8,096 nucleotides of DNA from the NCBI RefSeq assembly GCF_018371055.1, contig NZ_JAGYZD010000062.1:1-8096 (forward strand), given 5' to 3'. The stretch is from Finegoldia magna (GTDB lineage Bacteria > Bacillota > Clostridia > Tissierellales > Peptoniphilaceae). Under the pieces are notes generated by a model that saw nothing but the letters and a program-made list of their open reading frames with translations, searched no databases and was not told where the DNA came from. The stretch's first letter is position 1. Each line of letters begins with the position of its first letter. The position numbers were made by a program, and so were the translations under genes. Positions 1 through 5,716 of this stretch are shown here, piece by piece.

Positions 1-688
1 AGGAGATATTTGTACTAGAAACTGTAGATATTGCAACGTAACTACTGGAAGAGGAAGAGAAGTTGACGAAAAGGAACCTGAAAATGTTGCAAAAGTTGTA
101 CAAAAATTAGGCTTGAAATACGCCGTTATTACTTCTGTTGACAGGGATGATTTGAAAGATGAAGGCGCAACACAATTCAAAAATGTTATCAAAGAAATCA
201 GAAAATACAATGAAGGAACATTAGTAGAAGTTTTAATTCCAGATATGCATGCTAAGCATGAATTATTGGATATTGTATTTGATGAAAGACCAGACGTTCT
301 TAATCACAACGTAGAAACAGTTCGTTCTATATTTAAAGAAATGAGACCTCAAGGTAACTTGGACAATTCTTTTGAAGTTTTAAGATATGCAAAAGAAAAA
401 GGACTTGTAACTAAATCTGGATTTATGGTTGGACTTGGAGAAACAAATGAAGAAGTTCATCAAATGTTAGATAAATTAAACGAATTACAAGTAGATATAG
501 TTACGATTGGACAATATTTGATGCCAACATTGGAACATGCAGAGTTGGACAGATACGTTACTCCGGAAGAATTTGAAGAATTCAAAAAATACGGAGAATC
601 TATCGGAATTAAGCATGTTGAAAGTGGACCATTTGTAAGAAGTTCATACAATGCAGGTAATGTATTCAAATCATTAGAACAAAAATAA
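1..688 (+). CDS. lipA: Lipoyl synthase, 3' part (5' end outside window)
   Basis: Radical-SAM enzyme that inserts two sulfurs into protein-bound octanoyl chains to make the lipoyl cofactor of the glycine cleavage H protein and 2-oxoacid dehydrogenase complexes; cytosolic. The frame is open from base 2 and begins inside the family motif: GDICTRNCRYCNV carries the CxxxCxxC cysteines (codons at 11, 23 and 32) that bind the radical-SAM 4Fe-4S cluster. Further LipA hallmarks are HNVETV, GLGETNEEV, TIGQYLMPT and the C-terminal GPFVRSSYNAG, whose RSSY serine is a ligand of the auxiliary cluster in the family. About 228 residues are present of a usual 280-300. The missing N-terminus should carry the CX4CX5C auxiliary-cluster cysteines. 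A TTG at 113 is internal and not a start, because the conserved motif lies upstream of it. A hairpin terminator follows 12 bases after the stop. Confidence 0.96.
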   Translation, partial: GDICTRNCRYCNVTTGRGREVDEKEPENVAKVVQKLGLKYAVITSVDRDDLKDEGATQFKNVIKEIRKYNEGTLVEVLIPDMHAKHELLDIVFDERPDVLNHNVETVRSIFKEMRPQGNLDNSFEVLRYAKEKGLVTKSGFMVGLGETNEEVHQMLDKLNELQVDIVTIGQYLMPTLEHAELDRYVTPEEFEEFKKYGESIGIKHVESGPFVRSSYNAGNVFKSLEQK

Positions 689-700
689 AATGAGTAATGC

Positions 701-730
701 AAAATAGGGCGAAAGCTCTATTTTGTATTA
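701..730 (+). terminator. Intrinsic terminator after lipA
   Basis: A 10-bp stem (701-710 with 715-724, one G-T pair) closes on a GAAA tetraloop. The right arm ends in TTTT and is followed by GTATTAT rather than a clean T run, so termination may be incomplete. The next gene starts only about 20 bases downstream. Confidence 0.75.
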
Positions 731-743
731 TATGAGGGAAAGT

Positions 744-2285
744 ATGAATAAGTATATTTTTAGAGAAAAAATCAATTTGCTGGTGCAAATTTTACTGACG
801 ATTTTGTTGTCGTGTTTCATGTCGGTGGCGATAGTATTTACGAAAAGATTATTTGAAATTGAAAACAAGACCTTCTCACTTATTGTAATTAGTGCATCGT
901 TGATTTTGTTCGCTGGAATAAATTATCTCAAGGACAGAACAATCTACAACATGGGACTTTCTTTTGTAGAAGGTTTCAAGCAAGATTTGTTTCACAATGT
1001 AATATCACAAAATTTTTATGAAATAGATCAAAAGGAAAAAACTTTTTCGAACGATATAACATCGACATCGCTTTATTTAAAAGAATATTATATTATTCCT
1101 ACATTGGAATTGATATCTGATGTTATTTTACTAATTGTAATATTACTTACCGTGGGTTTTTGCGTATCATTTATCCCAGTGTCTATAATAACTGTCGGAG
1201 TTTTGATATTCAGTTTAATTAATGTAAAAATTGACAAATCAATATTAGAAAAGAAAATAAGCACGTCTAATTTAAGGAAAAAATACGTGTATTTTCTTGA
1301 TGATATGCTAAGCTCTAAGAAAGTTATCAACTCAAAAGCAAACAAAGCTTTAGAAGTAGTGCACAGCAAATTAATTGAAGACATATCAGAAAAAGTTATC
1401 GAACTTGACAAGGAAGAACTCACGAAAAACAACCTAAAATTATTGTTCATTGGTTCGTATTTTATCGTAAGTTTGATTTACATAATCAAAACTCCAGACA
1501 CAAGTTATGGAGAAGCGATTATTCTAGTAAGTTCAATAATGCTACTTCACCATTTAATCAAAAAAATCGTAAAAGCAAGATCCATGATTGTTCAATCTGA
1601 ACAAAAAGTTTTCAAAATGCAAGAAGTTTTTGGAAATCAAGAAAATTCAGACAAAATTGTGGAACATATAAAAAAAATTGAGTTTAGAGATGTGAAATTA
1701 TACTCTTCAGATGTGAAGGTCAAAATCAACTACACATTCTTCACTGATAAAAAATACTTGATTATTTGTGAGAATAACGAAGTGGTTAATTTACTAGCGA
1801 AAGCTTTTATTAAGAAATTATCTCCACAAAGTGGAATGATTTTAGTAAATGACGAACCTATTGATAAGTTTGATTTATCACCTAATATGCTTGTTACTTA
1901 CGATGAAAGTTACATTTTCGATACAGATTTCAGAAACAATGTCACATTGTTCAATTCTTTTCCAGACAAAAAAATTCCACCTTTGATAAAAATTTTCGAT
2001 GATGAATTGACATCTAAGCAAAGGTATCCGGAATACAACGACAGGGATAAGAATTTAATCAGATACAAGAGAATAATAAATCAAGATAGTGAATTTAACA
2101 TGGTGGTAAATTTGTTTAATAATTTGGACGAAACCACTGGAAACATATTATTAGAAGATTTTATTTTAAGATTTAATGGATCAATCTACTGTGCAAAAGA
2201 TGTGCATCCATTTATTAAAGAAAAATTCGATGAAGTTTTATATGTTAAAAATATCGACAGCGATTATTTATTAGTTCAAGAATAA
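744..2285 (+). CDS. ABC-exporter-like membrane protein with degenerate ATPase domain
   Basis: A 513-residue protein laid out like a type IV (ABCB-style) half-exporter. Hydrophobic segments lie near residues 10-33, 44-61, 118-140, 141-160, 236-255 and 260-280, with a coupling-helix-like stretch around 83-115. A nucleotide-binding-domain remnant spans about 322-513. It keeps the fold's landmarks: strand IEFRDVKL, the PQSGMILVNDEPI stretch, DETT (462-465, Walker B/D-loop position) and a histidine at 488 near the H-loop position. The ATP-binding residues are gone: the Walker A slot reads CENNEVVN (342-349) with no GKS/T, the Q-loop glutamine is replaced (VTYDESYIF), and no LSGGQ is seen. The domain is roughly 50 residues short, so ATP hydrolysis is unlikely on its own. 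The frame is intact, arguing for a working protein rather than a pseudogene. It could pair with an active half-transporter elsewhere, or be regulatory. I chose ATG 744 because AGGGA (735-739) precedes it at normal spacing; the in-frame TTG 723 and ATG 732 lie in or beside the lipA hairpin. Confidence 0.75.
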   Translation: MNKYIFREKINLLVQILLTILLSCFMSVAIVFTKRLFEIENKTFSLIVISASLILFAGINYLKDRTIYNMGLSFVEGFKQDLFHNVISQNFYEIDQKEKTFSNDITSTSLYLKEYYIIPTLELISDVILLIVILLTVGFCVSFIPVSIITVGVLIFSLINVKIDKSILEKKISTSNLRKKYVYFLDDMLSSKKVINSKANKALEVVHSKLIEDISEKVIELDKEELTKNNLKLLFIGSYFIVSLIYIIKTPDTSYGEAIILVSSIMLLHHLIKKIVKARSMIVQSEQKVFKMQEVFGNQENSDKIVEHIKKIEFRDVKLYSSDVKVKINYTFFTDKKYLIICENNEVVNLLAKAFIKKLSPQSGMILVNDEPIDKFDLSPNMLVTYDESYIFDTDFRNNVTLFNSFPDKKIPPLIKIFDDELTSKQRYPEYNDRDKNLIRYKRIINQDSEFNMVVNLFNNLDETTGNILLEDFILRFNGSIYCAKDVHPFIKEKFDEVLYVKNIDSDYLLVQE

Positions 2286-2290
2286 TTAAC

Positions 2291-2330
2291 ACACCACGGT
2301 ATATTATTTGAATATCGTGGTGTTTTTTGT
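2291..2330 (+). terminator. Intrinsic terminator after the ABC-like gene
   Basis: A strong 12-bp stem (2291-2302 with 2312-2323, one G-T pair) has a 9-nt loop and a six-T run at 2323-2328. It lies 5 bases after the stop codon and separates the ABC-like gene from the YeiH-family gene. Confidence 0.93.
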
Positions 2331-2339
2331 TTCAAAAAC

Positions 2340-2367
2340 TTTACATAAAAGATTTTTGAGTTAAAAT
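2340..2367 (+). promoter_or_regulatory. Probable sigma-A-type promoter for the YeiH-family gene
   Basis: TTTACA (2340-2345) and TAAAAT (2362-2367) are separated by 16 bases. They lie between the upstream terminator and a perfect AGGAGG Shine-Dalgarno (2387-2392). The predicted leader is short, about 20-25 nt. I saw no clear operator. Confidence 0.6.
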
Positions 2368-2396
2368 AATTAAGTGATTAATTTTTAGGAGGAATT

Positions 2397-3422
2397 ATGA
2401 ATTGGTTAAATAAAAATTATAAAGGATTATTGCTTTGTCTATTGATAGCTTTTCCTTGCCATTTGTTGGGTAAAAAGTTTCCAGTAATTGGTGGTGCAGT
2501 TCTGGCGATTTTGGTTGGAATTATCATAGGTTATGTTATCAAAGATAAAACAAAATTTGAAGATGGTATTAAATTTGCATCTAAAAAAATACTACAGTAT
2601 GCAGTAATTTTACTTGGATTTGGAATGAACTTGGCTGTCGTTATGGAAACTGGGAAGCAATCATTGCCAATAATTATACTTACTATTTCCACTTCTTTAA
2701 TAATATCTTACGTATTAGCAAAGAAAATGAATATTGCAAGAAATATCGCCATATTAGTGGGAGTTGGCTCTTCAATTTGCGGGGGCTCTGCAATTGCTGC
2801 CACTGCTCCGGTAATAGAAGCTGATGATGAAGATGTAGCTCAAGCTATTTCTGTAATATTTTTCTTCAATGTAATTGCTGCGCTTGTTTTTCCGTTGTTG
2901 GGAAGTGTGATTGGTTTTTCCACACATTCAGGAGAAGCGTTTGGAATATTTGCAGGAACTGCAATTAATGATACTTCATCAGTTACAGCAGCAGCTTCTA
3001 CTTGGGACGGTTTGTATAATTTAGGAACACAAACATTGGACAAAGCAGTTACCGTAAAATTAACGAGAACATTGGCGATTATTCCAATTACTTTGGTTTT
3101 GTCTTATTTGAGAACTAAAAACCAAAAACAATCAGAAAAAGTTGAACTCAAAAAAATATTTCCTATGTTCATTTTGTATTTTGTTCTTGCAAGTATTATA
3201 ACTACAGTTGCCTTAAAAATGGGAGTAAATGCTAAAATTTTTGATCCATTAAAGGAATTATCCAAGTTTTTCATTGTAATCGCAATGGCTGCGATTGGAT
3301 TAAAAACTGATATTGTAAAACTGATAAAAACAGGTGGAAAACCAATTATACTTGGATTTTGCTGCTGGATTGGAATTACATTAGTTTCAATAGGAATGCA
3401 ATTCGCACTTGGACTTATATAA
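2397..3422 (+). CDS. YeiH/UPF0324-family putative anion (sulfate) exporter
   Basis: A 341-residue polytopic inner-membrane protein, hydrophobic almost throughout with roughly ten membrane spans. Family marks are ILLGFGMNL (71-79), the glycine-rich GVGSSICGGSAIAA (122-135), the following acidic EADDEDVAQA, and GTAINDTSSVTAA (187-199), which together are typical of the UPF0324/YeiH family (often annotated as putative sulfate exporter family transporters). Length matches the family (about 330-350). The start is secure: AGGAGG sits 4 bases before the ATG, and the N-terminus begins with a positive stretch before the first helix. It is a single-gene unit with its own promoter and terminator. Real substrate is uncertain; the sulfate/sulfite label rests on family annotation, and nothing nearby in the window is a sulfur-assimilation gene. 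Confidence 0.9.
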   Translation: MNWLNKNYKGLLLCLLIAFPCHLLGKKFPVIGGAVLAILVGIIIGYVIKDKTKFEDGIKFASKKILQYAVILLGFGMNLAVVMETGKQSLPIIILTISTSLIISYVLAKKMNIARNIAILVGVGSSICGGSAIAATAPVIEADDEDVAQAISVIFFFNVIAALVFPLLGSVIGFSTHSGEAFGIFAGTAINDTSSVTAAASTWDGLYNLGTQTLDKAVTVKLTRTLAIIPITLVLSYLRTKNQKQSEKVELKKIFPMFILYFVLASIITTVALKMGVNAKIFDPLKELSKFFIVIAMAAIGLKTDIVKLIKTGGKPIILGFCCWIGITLVSIGMQFALGLI

Positions 3423-3424
3423 AT

Positions 3425-3456
3425 AAAAGCTATGCAAGATTTTGCATAGCTTTTTT
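3425..3456 (+). terminator. Intrinsic terminator after the YeiH-family gene
   Basis: A perfect 13-bp stem (3425-3437 with 3442-3454) has a GATT loop and a run of six T (3451-3456). It starts 2 bases after the stop codon. The left arm carries four A, so it may also act weakly on the opposite strand. Confidence 0.93.
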
Positions 3457-3461
3457 GAAAG

Positions 3462-3492
3462 AAAAAATCACGGCTTTAGGGGTAGCCGTGAT
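3462..3492 (-). terminator. Leftward intrinsic terminator with a CCCC loop
   Basis: Read on the minus strand, a perfect 9-bp stem AGCCGTGAT/ATCACGGCT (3484-3492 with 3467-3475, in + coordinates) encloses an 8-nt loop containing CCCC. Six T follow (3467-3462). The plus-strand tail (CTTTTAAG) is poorer, so the main direction is leftward. It is the natural end for the small-RNA candidate below and the first good terminator downstream of maf-tudS. Confidence 0.85.
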
Positions 3493-3546
3493 CTTTTAAG
3501 TACAATTTTATCTTACAAGGGGTTTGTTTGATATAAATTGATATCT
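3462..3546 (-). ncRNA. Putative small regulatory RNA, about 85 nt, C-rich, Fur-box promoter
   Basis: A near-consensus leftward promoter (3580-3553) predicts a start near 3546, and a strong leftward terminator ends at about 3462. Within the interval the only open frame is nine codons from a TTG with no Shine-Dalgarno. Read 5' to 3', the RNA has a weak hairpin (GATAT/ATATC, + positions 3545-3530), an open A/U-rich linker with ACCCCUU (CCCC at 3522-3519), then the terminator hairpin with a second CCCC exposed in its loop (3482-3479). Exposed CCCC motifs suit pairing with purine-rich Shine-Dalgarno sequences, as established for C-rich Gram-positive sRNAs (FsrA, RsaE, LhrC types). The operator-like boxes suggest iron (or peroxide) control. 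Transcription itself is unproven; the alternative is a bare 3' UTR of maf-tudS. Confidence 0.55.
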
Positions 3547-3553
3547 ATTATCA
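3539..3553 (-). promoter_or_regulatory. Fur-like operator over the -10/start region
   Basis: The minus strand reads TGATAATAGATATCA, matching 12 of 14 defined positions of the Firmicute Fur 7-1-7 box TGATAATNATTATCA. It abuts the TATAAT and covers the predicted start, where a repressor would block transcription. A register shifted 6 bases matches the related PerR box at 11 of 14, so the regulator's identity is open. A/T-rich DNA makes partial matches common. Confidence 0.5.
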
Positions 3554-3580
3554 TTATACTACGATATTTTAATTTGTCAA
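3553..3580 (-). promoter_or_regulatory. Near-consensus leftward promoter in the 3423-3634 gap
   Basis: On the minus strand TTGACA (3580-3575) and TATAAT (3558-3553) are both perfect hexamers with a 16-base spacer. The promoter points away from any gene start: the next leftward sequence is only the terminator at 3492-3462, so its product would be a short non-coding RNA. It is the best promoter match I found in the window. Confidence 0.7.
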
Positions 3581-3581
3581 C

Positions 3582-3596
3582 TAAAAATGATTATCA
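3582..3596 (-). promoter_or_regulatory. Second Fur-like box upstream of the -35
   Basis: The minus strand reads TGATAATCATTTTTA, with a perfect left half and 5 of 7 in the right half of the 7-1-7 Fur consensus. Its centre is 43 bases from that of the other box, about four helical turns, and it sits directly upstream of TTGACA. On its own it would be weak evidence; paired with the first box it supports a regulated promoter. Confidence 0.35.
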
Positions 3597-3634
3597 AATT
3601 AAAAAAATCAAACAAATAGTAATATTTTTATATT

Positions 3635-4072
3635 TTACAGTAATATTTTAACATTTTCTTCGCTAAATAATTTTATATTTTCTTTTGAAAGTTTGTGAGC
3701 AGCAATCCCCATGCCTTTTATTTTTTGATGATTGAAAGTTCCATCGTAAATGTAATTCGATCCACATGATGGAGAATTTTCTTTTAAGATGGCAATTGTA
3801 GCATCGTATAACTTGGCAAGTTTTAACACTTCATCGCTTCCTTTTTCAAACTCTTTTGTGAATTCTTCTCCATCATAATCAAAAACTTTTCCATCCATAA
3901 TTTCAACGGGATTTCTTGGAGTTGGCATTCCGCCCATAATTTCTGGGCATACTGGAATTAAATTGTATTTTTCTTTTAGTAAATTGATAGTTTCTTCGTC
4001 TAGTTTATTATTAGAACCGTTGTATTTACAATCAACTCCTAATAAACAAGCGCTAATTAAAACATTTTGCAT
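3635..4072 (-). CDS. DUF523-family protein, thiouracil desulfidase (TudS)-like
   Basis: A 145-residue cytosolic protein of the DUF523 (YbbK) family. Characterised members (TudS) use a 4Fe-4S cluster held by three cysteines to remove sulfur from 2-thiouracil. The family motifs are all present: SACLLGVDCKYNG (7-19), PVCPEIMGGMPTPRNPVEI (40-58) and ILKENSPSCG (95-104). Cys9, Cys42 and Cys103 are the likely cluster ligands, with Cys15 also conserved. Length is normal for a single-domain member. I start at ATG 4072, not the in-frame ATG 4096: the former has AGGAG 6 bases upstream and begins right at the conserved domain, while the latter would overlap maf. It follows maf by 11 bases and is probably co-transcribed. 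Activity on thiouracil is inferred from the family; many members are untested. Confidence 0.85.
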   Translation of the reverse strand: MQNVLISACLLGVDCKYNGSNNKLDEETINLLKEKYNLIPVCPEIMGGMPTPRNPVEIMDGKVFDYDGEEFTKEFEKGSDEVLKLAKLYDATIAILKENSPSCGSNYIYDGTFNHQKIKGMGIAAHKLSKENIKLFSEENVKILL

Positions 4073-4078
4073 ATTTGT

Positions 4079-4083
4079 CTCCT
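4079..4083 (-). promoter_or_regulatory. Shine-Dalgarno that sets the tudS-like start
   Basis: AGGAG on the minus strand (4083-4079), 6 bases before ATG 4072 and directly beside the maf stop codon. It makes the longer reading from 4096 unlikely. Confidence 0.8.
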
Positions 4084-4722
4084 TTAATTTTTGCAAATCC
4101 TTTTGTTAATTTCACTGACAGGAAGACCTATAATTGTGTTCAAATCACCTTCGATGTATTCTATAAGAACTGGATTTAAATCCTGGATTCCGTACGCACC
4201 AGCTTTGTCGTAAACTGTGCCTTCGTCGATGTATTCTTTGATTAATTGGATATTTTTATCTGTTTTTTCTGAAAATTTTACGTTACTGTAAGTGTAGAAT
4301 ATTTCTTCGTAATTTTTTGATTTCAAACAAACAGATGTCACAACTGTGTGAACTTTTCCAAGATAAGATGTAAGCATTTTAAAAGCATCGTCGTAATCTT
4401 TTGGTTTATTCAAAATTTTTCCATCGTTTATTACTATTGTATCTGATGCAATGTAAAGTGTATCATATTTCAAATCCAAGGGCATGATTTTTGCTTTGGA
4501 TATTTCACAACAAGAAAGCGCTAATTTTTCAATTATTTCACGGTCTTTATATTTTTCGTAAGCCGATTGTTCGATTTTTCTTTCGTCAATGTCTGTTGAA
4601 GTGCTTTCAAATTCACAAATATTTTTTAATAATTCGTTTCTTCTTGGAGATTTGCTAACCAAAATCACATTAGTAAATTCATCTAATTTCCCAATTTTCG
4701 AAACATTTTTTACGTATTTCAT
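4084..4722 (-). CDS. maf: Maf-family nucleoside triphosphate pyrophosphatase
   Basis: A 212-residue cytosolic house-cleaning enzyme that hydrolyses non-canonical or modified NTPs to NMP and pyrophosphate. Motifs in order: ILVSKSPRRNELL (about 20-32; phosphate-binding SxSPRR), the SDTIV segment near the middle with NKP and the TSYLGKVHTVVTSV stretch, DKAGAYGIQ in the C-terminal third, and the end motif NTIIGLPVSEI. The catalytic aspartate of the SDT motif and the lysine and glutamine of DKAGAYGIQ are present. The protein has about 15 extra residues before the core motif. ATG 4722 is preceded by GGTGA (4731-4727), the same Shine-Dalgarno style as divergent fruK, and I saw no better internal start. 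YhdE-type (dTTP/UTP) versus YceF-type specificity cannot be settled by eye. First gene of a leftward pair with the tudS-like gene. Confidence 0.93.
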   Translation of the reverse strand: MKYVKNVSKIGKLDEFTNVILVSKSPRRNELLKNICEFESTSTDIDERKIEQSAYEKYKDREIIEKLALSCCEISKAKIMPLDLKYDTLYIASDTIVINDGKILNKPKDYDDAFKMLTSYLGKVHTVVTSVCLKSKNYEEIFYTYSNVKFSEKTDKNIQLIKEYIDEGTVYDKAGAYGIQDLNPVLIEYIEGDLNTIIGLPVSEINKRICKN

Positions 4723-4737
4723 TTTATCACCAAATAT

Positions 4738-4766
4738 ATTGTCTTATCTTTTTATTAATGTGTCAA
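4738..4766 (-). promoter_or_regulatory. Candidate promoter for maf-tudS
   Basis: On the minus strand, TTGACA (4766-4761) and GACAAT (4743-4738) are 17 bases apart in the 70-base divergent gap with fruK. The -35 is perfect and the -10 matches 4 of 6. The predicted start, near 4731, would leave almost no leader, falling at the edge of the Shine-Dalgarno, which lowers confidence. Confidence 0.35.
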
Positions 4767-4792
4767 ATGGGTATATATAATTAGGTGATTAT

Positions 4793-5716
4793 ATGATTTA
4801 TACAGTTACATTAAATCCATCTATCGATTACATAATGCGATTGGATGATTTTAAATTTAAAGAAACTAACAGGGCGAAAGTCATCGAACTTTACGCTGGC
4901 GGAAAAGGAATTATGGTTAGCAAGTTGCTGCATAATTTGGATGTAGAATCCAAAAATATTGGATTTTTGGGAGGATTTACAGGGGATTACATCGAAAAAT
5001 TATTAGATGAGATGGAAATTCTCCACGATTTTACTAAGATTGAGGATAACAATAGGATAAATGTAAAACTGAAACTGGATTCAGAGACAGAAATCAATGC
5101 TCCAGGCCCAGACATTTCACAACAAGAATTGGAAGATTTTTATGAAAAACTTTCTAAAATAAAGGGTGGAATTGTATCTTTTTCAGGATCTGTCGCTAAG
5201 AATATGGACAAGGATATCTACATTGAAATGATAAAGAAATTATCGCCAGACACAAGATTTACATTGGATACAACAGGAGATGTATTACTGAAAAGCTTGA
5301 GATATCATCCTTTATTATTAAAGCCTAATCAAGCGGAGTTAGAAGAAATCTACGGAGGAAAGTTTAACTCAAAAGAAGAAATAATTTCTTATATAAAATC
5401 GACTATGATTCCAAAAGCAGAGTATGTGATATGTTCTTTGGGAAGTGATGGTGCGATTTTTGTGAGCGAGAATAATTCTTTTTACATTCCTATTGTAAAG
5501 GGAGAAGTTATCAACAGCGTCGGCGCAGGAGATAGCATGGTTGCTGGATTTATCTACGCTTATTTGAACGAAATGAGTGAAGAGGATATGTTCAAAATGG
5601 CTGTAGCAAGTGCGACTGCGACTGTTTTCTCATATGATATGGGAGAAAAGGATCAAATAAATGAAATTTTTGGCAAATTAAAAATAATAAATATGGGGGA
5701 AAATAATGGAAATTAA
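4793..5716 (+). CDS. fruK: 1-phosphofructokinase (PfkB family)
   Basis: A 307-residue cytosolic kinase that phosphorylates fructose-1-phosphate to fructose-1,6-bisphosphate with ATP. The N-terminal TVTLNPSIDY (4-13), AGGKG (35-39), the KPNQAEL segment and the PfkB signature NSVGAGDSMVAGF (from 241), with catalytic base Asp247, place it in the 1-PFK/tagatose-6-phosphate kinase group. The neighbouring fructose PTS gene makes fructose-1-phosphate the likely substrate. One oddity: the usual GGKGINV reads GGKGIMV, with Met41 where the family generally has a substrate-contacting asparagine. ATG 4793 is preceded by AGGTGA (4783-4788). Its end overlaps fruA by 11 bases, so the two are translationally coupled. 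A TATAAT lies at 4776-4781 but would leave almost no leader; I see no convincing operator. Confidence 0.9.
   Translation: MIYTVTLNPSIDYIMRLDDFKFKETNRAKVIELYAGGKGIMVSKLLHNLDVESKNIGFLGGFTGDYIEKLLDEMEILHDFTKIEDNNRINVKLKLDSETEINAPGPDISQQELEDFYEKLSKIKGGIVSFSGSVAKNMDKDIYIEMIKKLSPDTRFTLDTTGDVLLKSLRYHPLLLKPNQAELEEIYGGKFNSKEEIISYIKSTMIPKAEYVICSLGSDGAIFVSENNSFYIPIVKGEVINSVGAGDSMVAGFIYAYLNEMSEEDMFKMAVASATATVFSYDMGEKDQINEIFGKLKIINMGENNGN

Noticed and set aside
723..743. Longer start (TTG 723 or ATG 732) for the ABC-like gene
   Set aside because: TTG 723 lies in the terminator stem, and the Shine-Dalgarno AGGGA at 735-739 fits only ATG 744.
3523..3616. Inverted pair TTTGTTTGAT / ATCAAACAAA bracketing the small-RNA promoter
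   Set aside because: The arms are 74 bases apart and A/T-rich, and only one lies in the predicted RNA, so it cannot form a stem in that transcript. Could be chance.
3618..3649. Direct repeat AGTAATATTTT (3618-3628 and 3639-3649) at the tudS 3' end
   Set aside because: It is only 11 bases of low-complexity A/T sequence, one copy overlapping the coding end; no sign of an attachment site or mobile element.
4589..4780. Small rightward ORF of 63 codons opposite the maf 5' end
   Set aside because: It is antisense to the conserved Maf N-terminus, lacks a Shine-Dalgarno and resembles no family. The other ORFs opposite lipA, the ABC-like gene, yeiH and fruA are rejected for the same reasons.
4753..4781. 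Promoter for fruK using TATAAT at 4776-4781
   Set aside because: The -10 is perfect but the -35 position reads TATTAA, and the start would fall about 5 bases before the ATG, inside the Shine-Dalgarno. In such A/T-rich DNA a lone TATAAT is weak evidence, so it is not listed as a feature.
5691..5708. fruA Shine-Dalgarno (GGGGGA) as a target of the CCCC small RNA
   Set aside because: Pairing does not extend beyond the G run for either CCCC motif, so there is no specific support.
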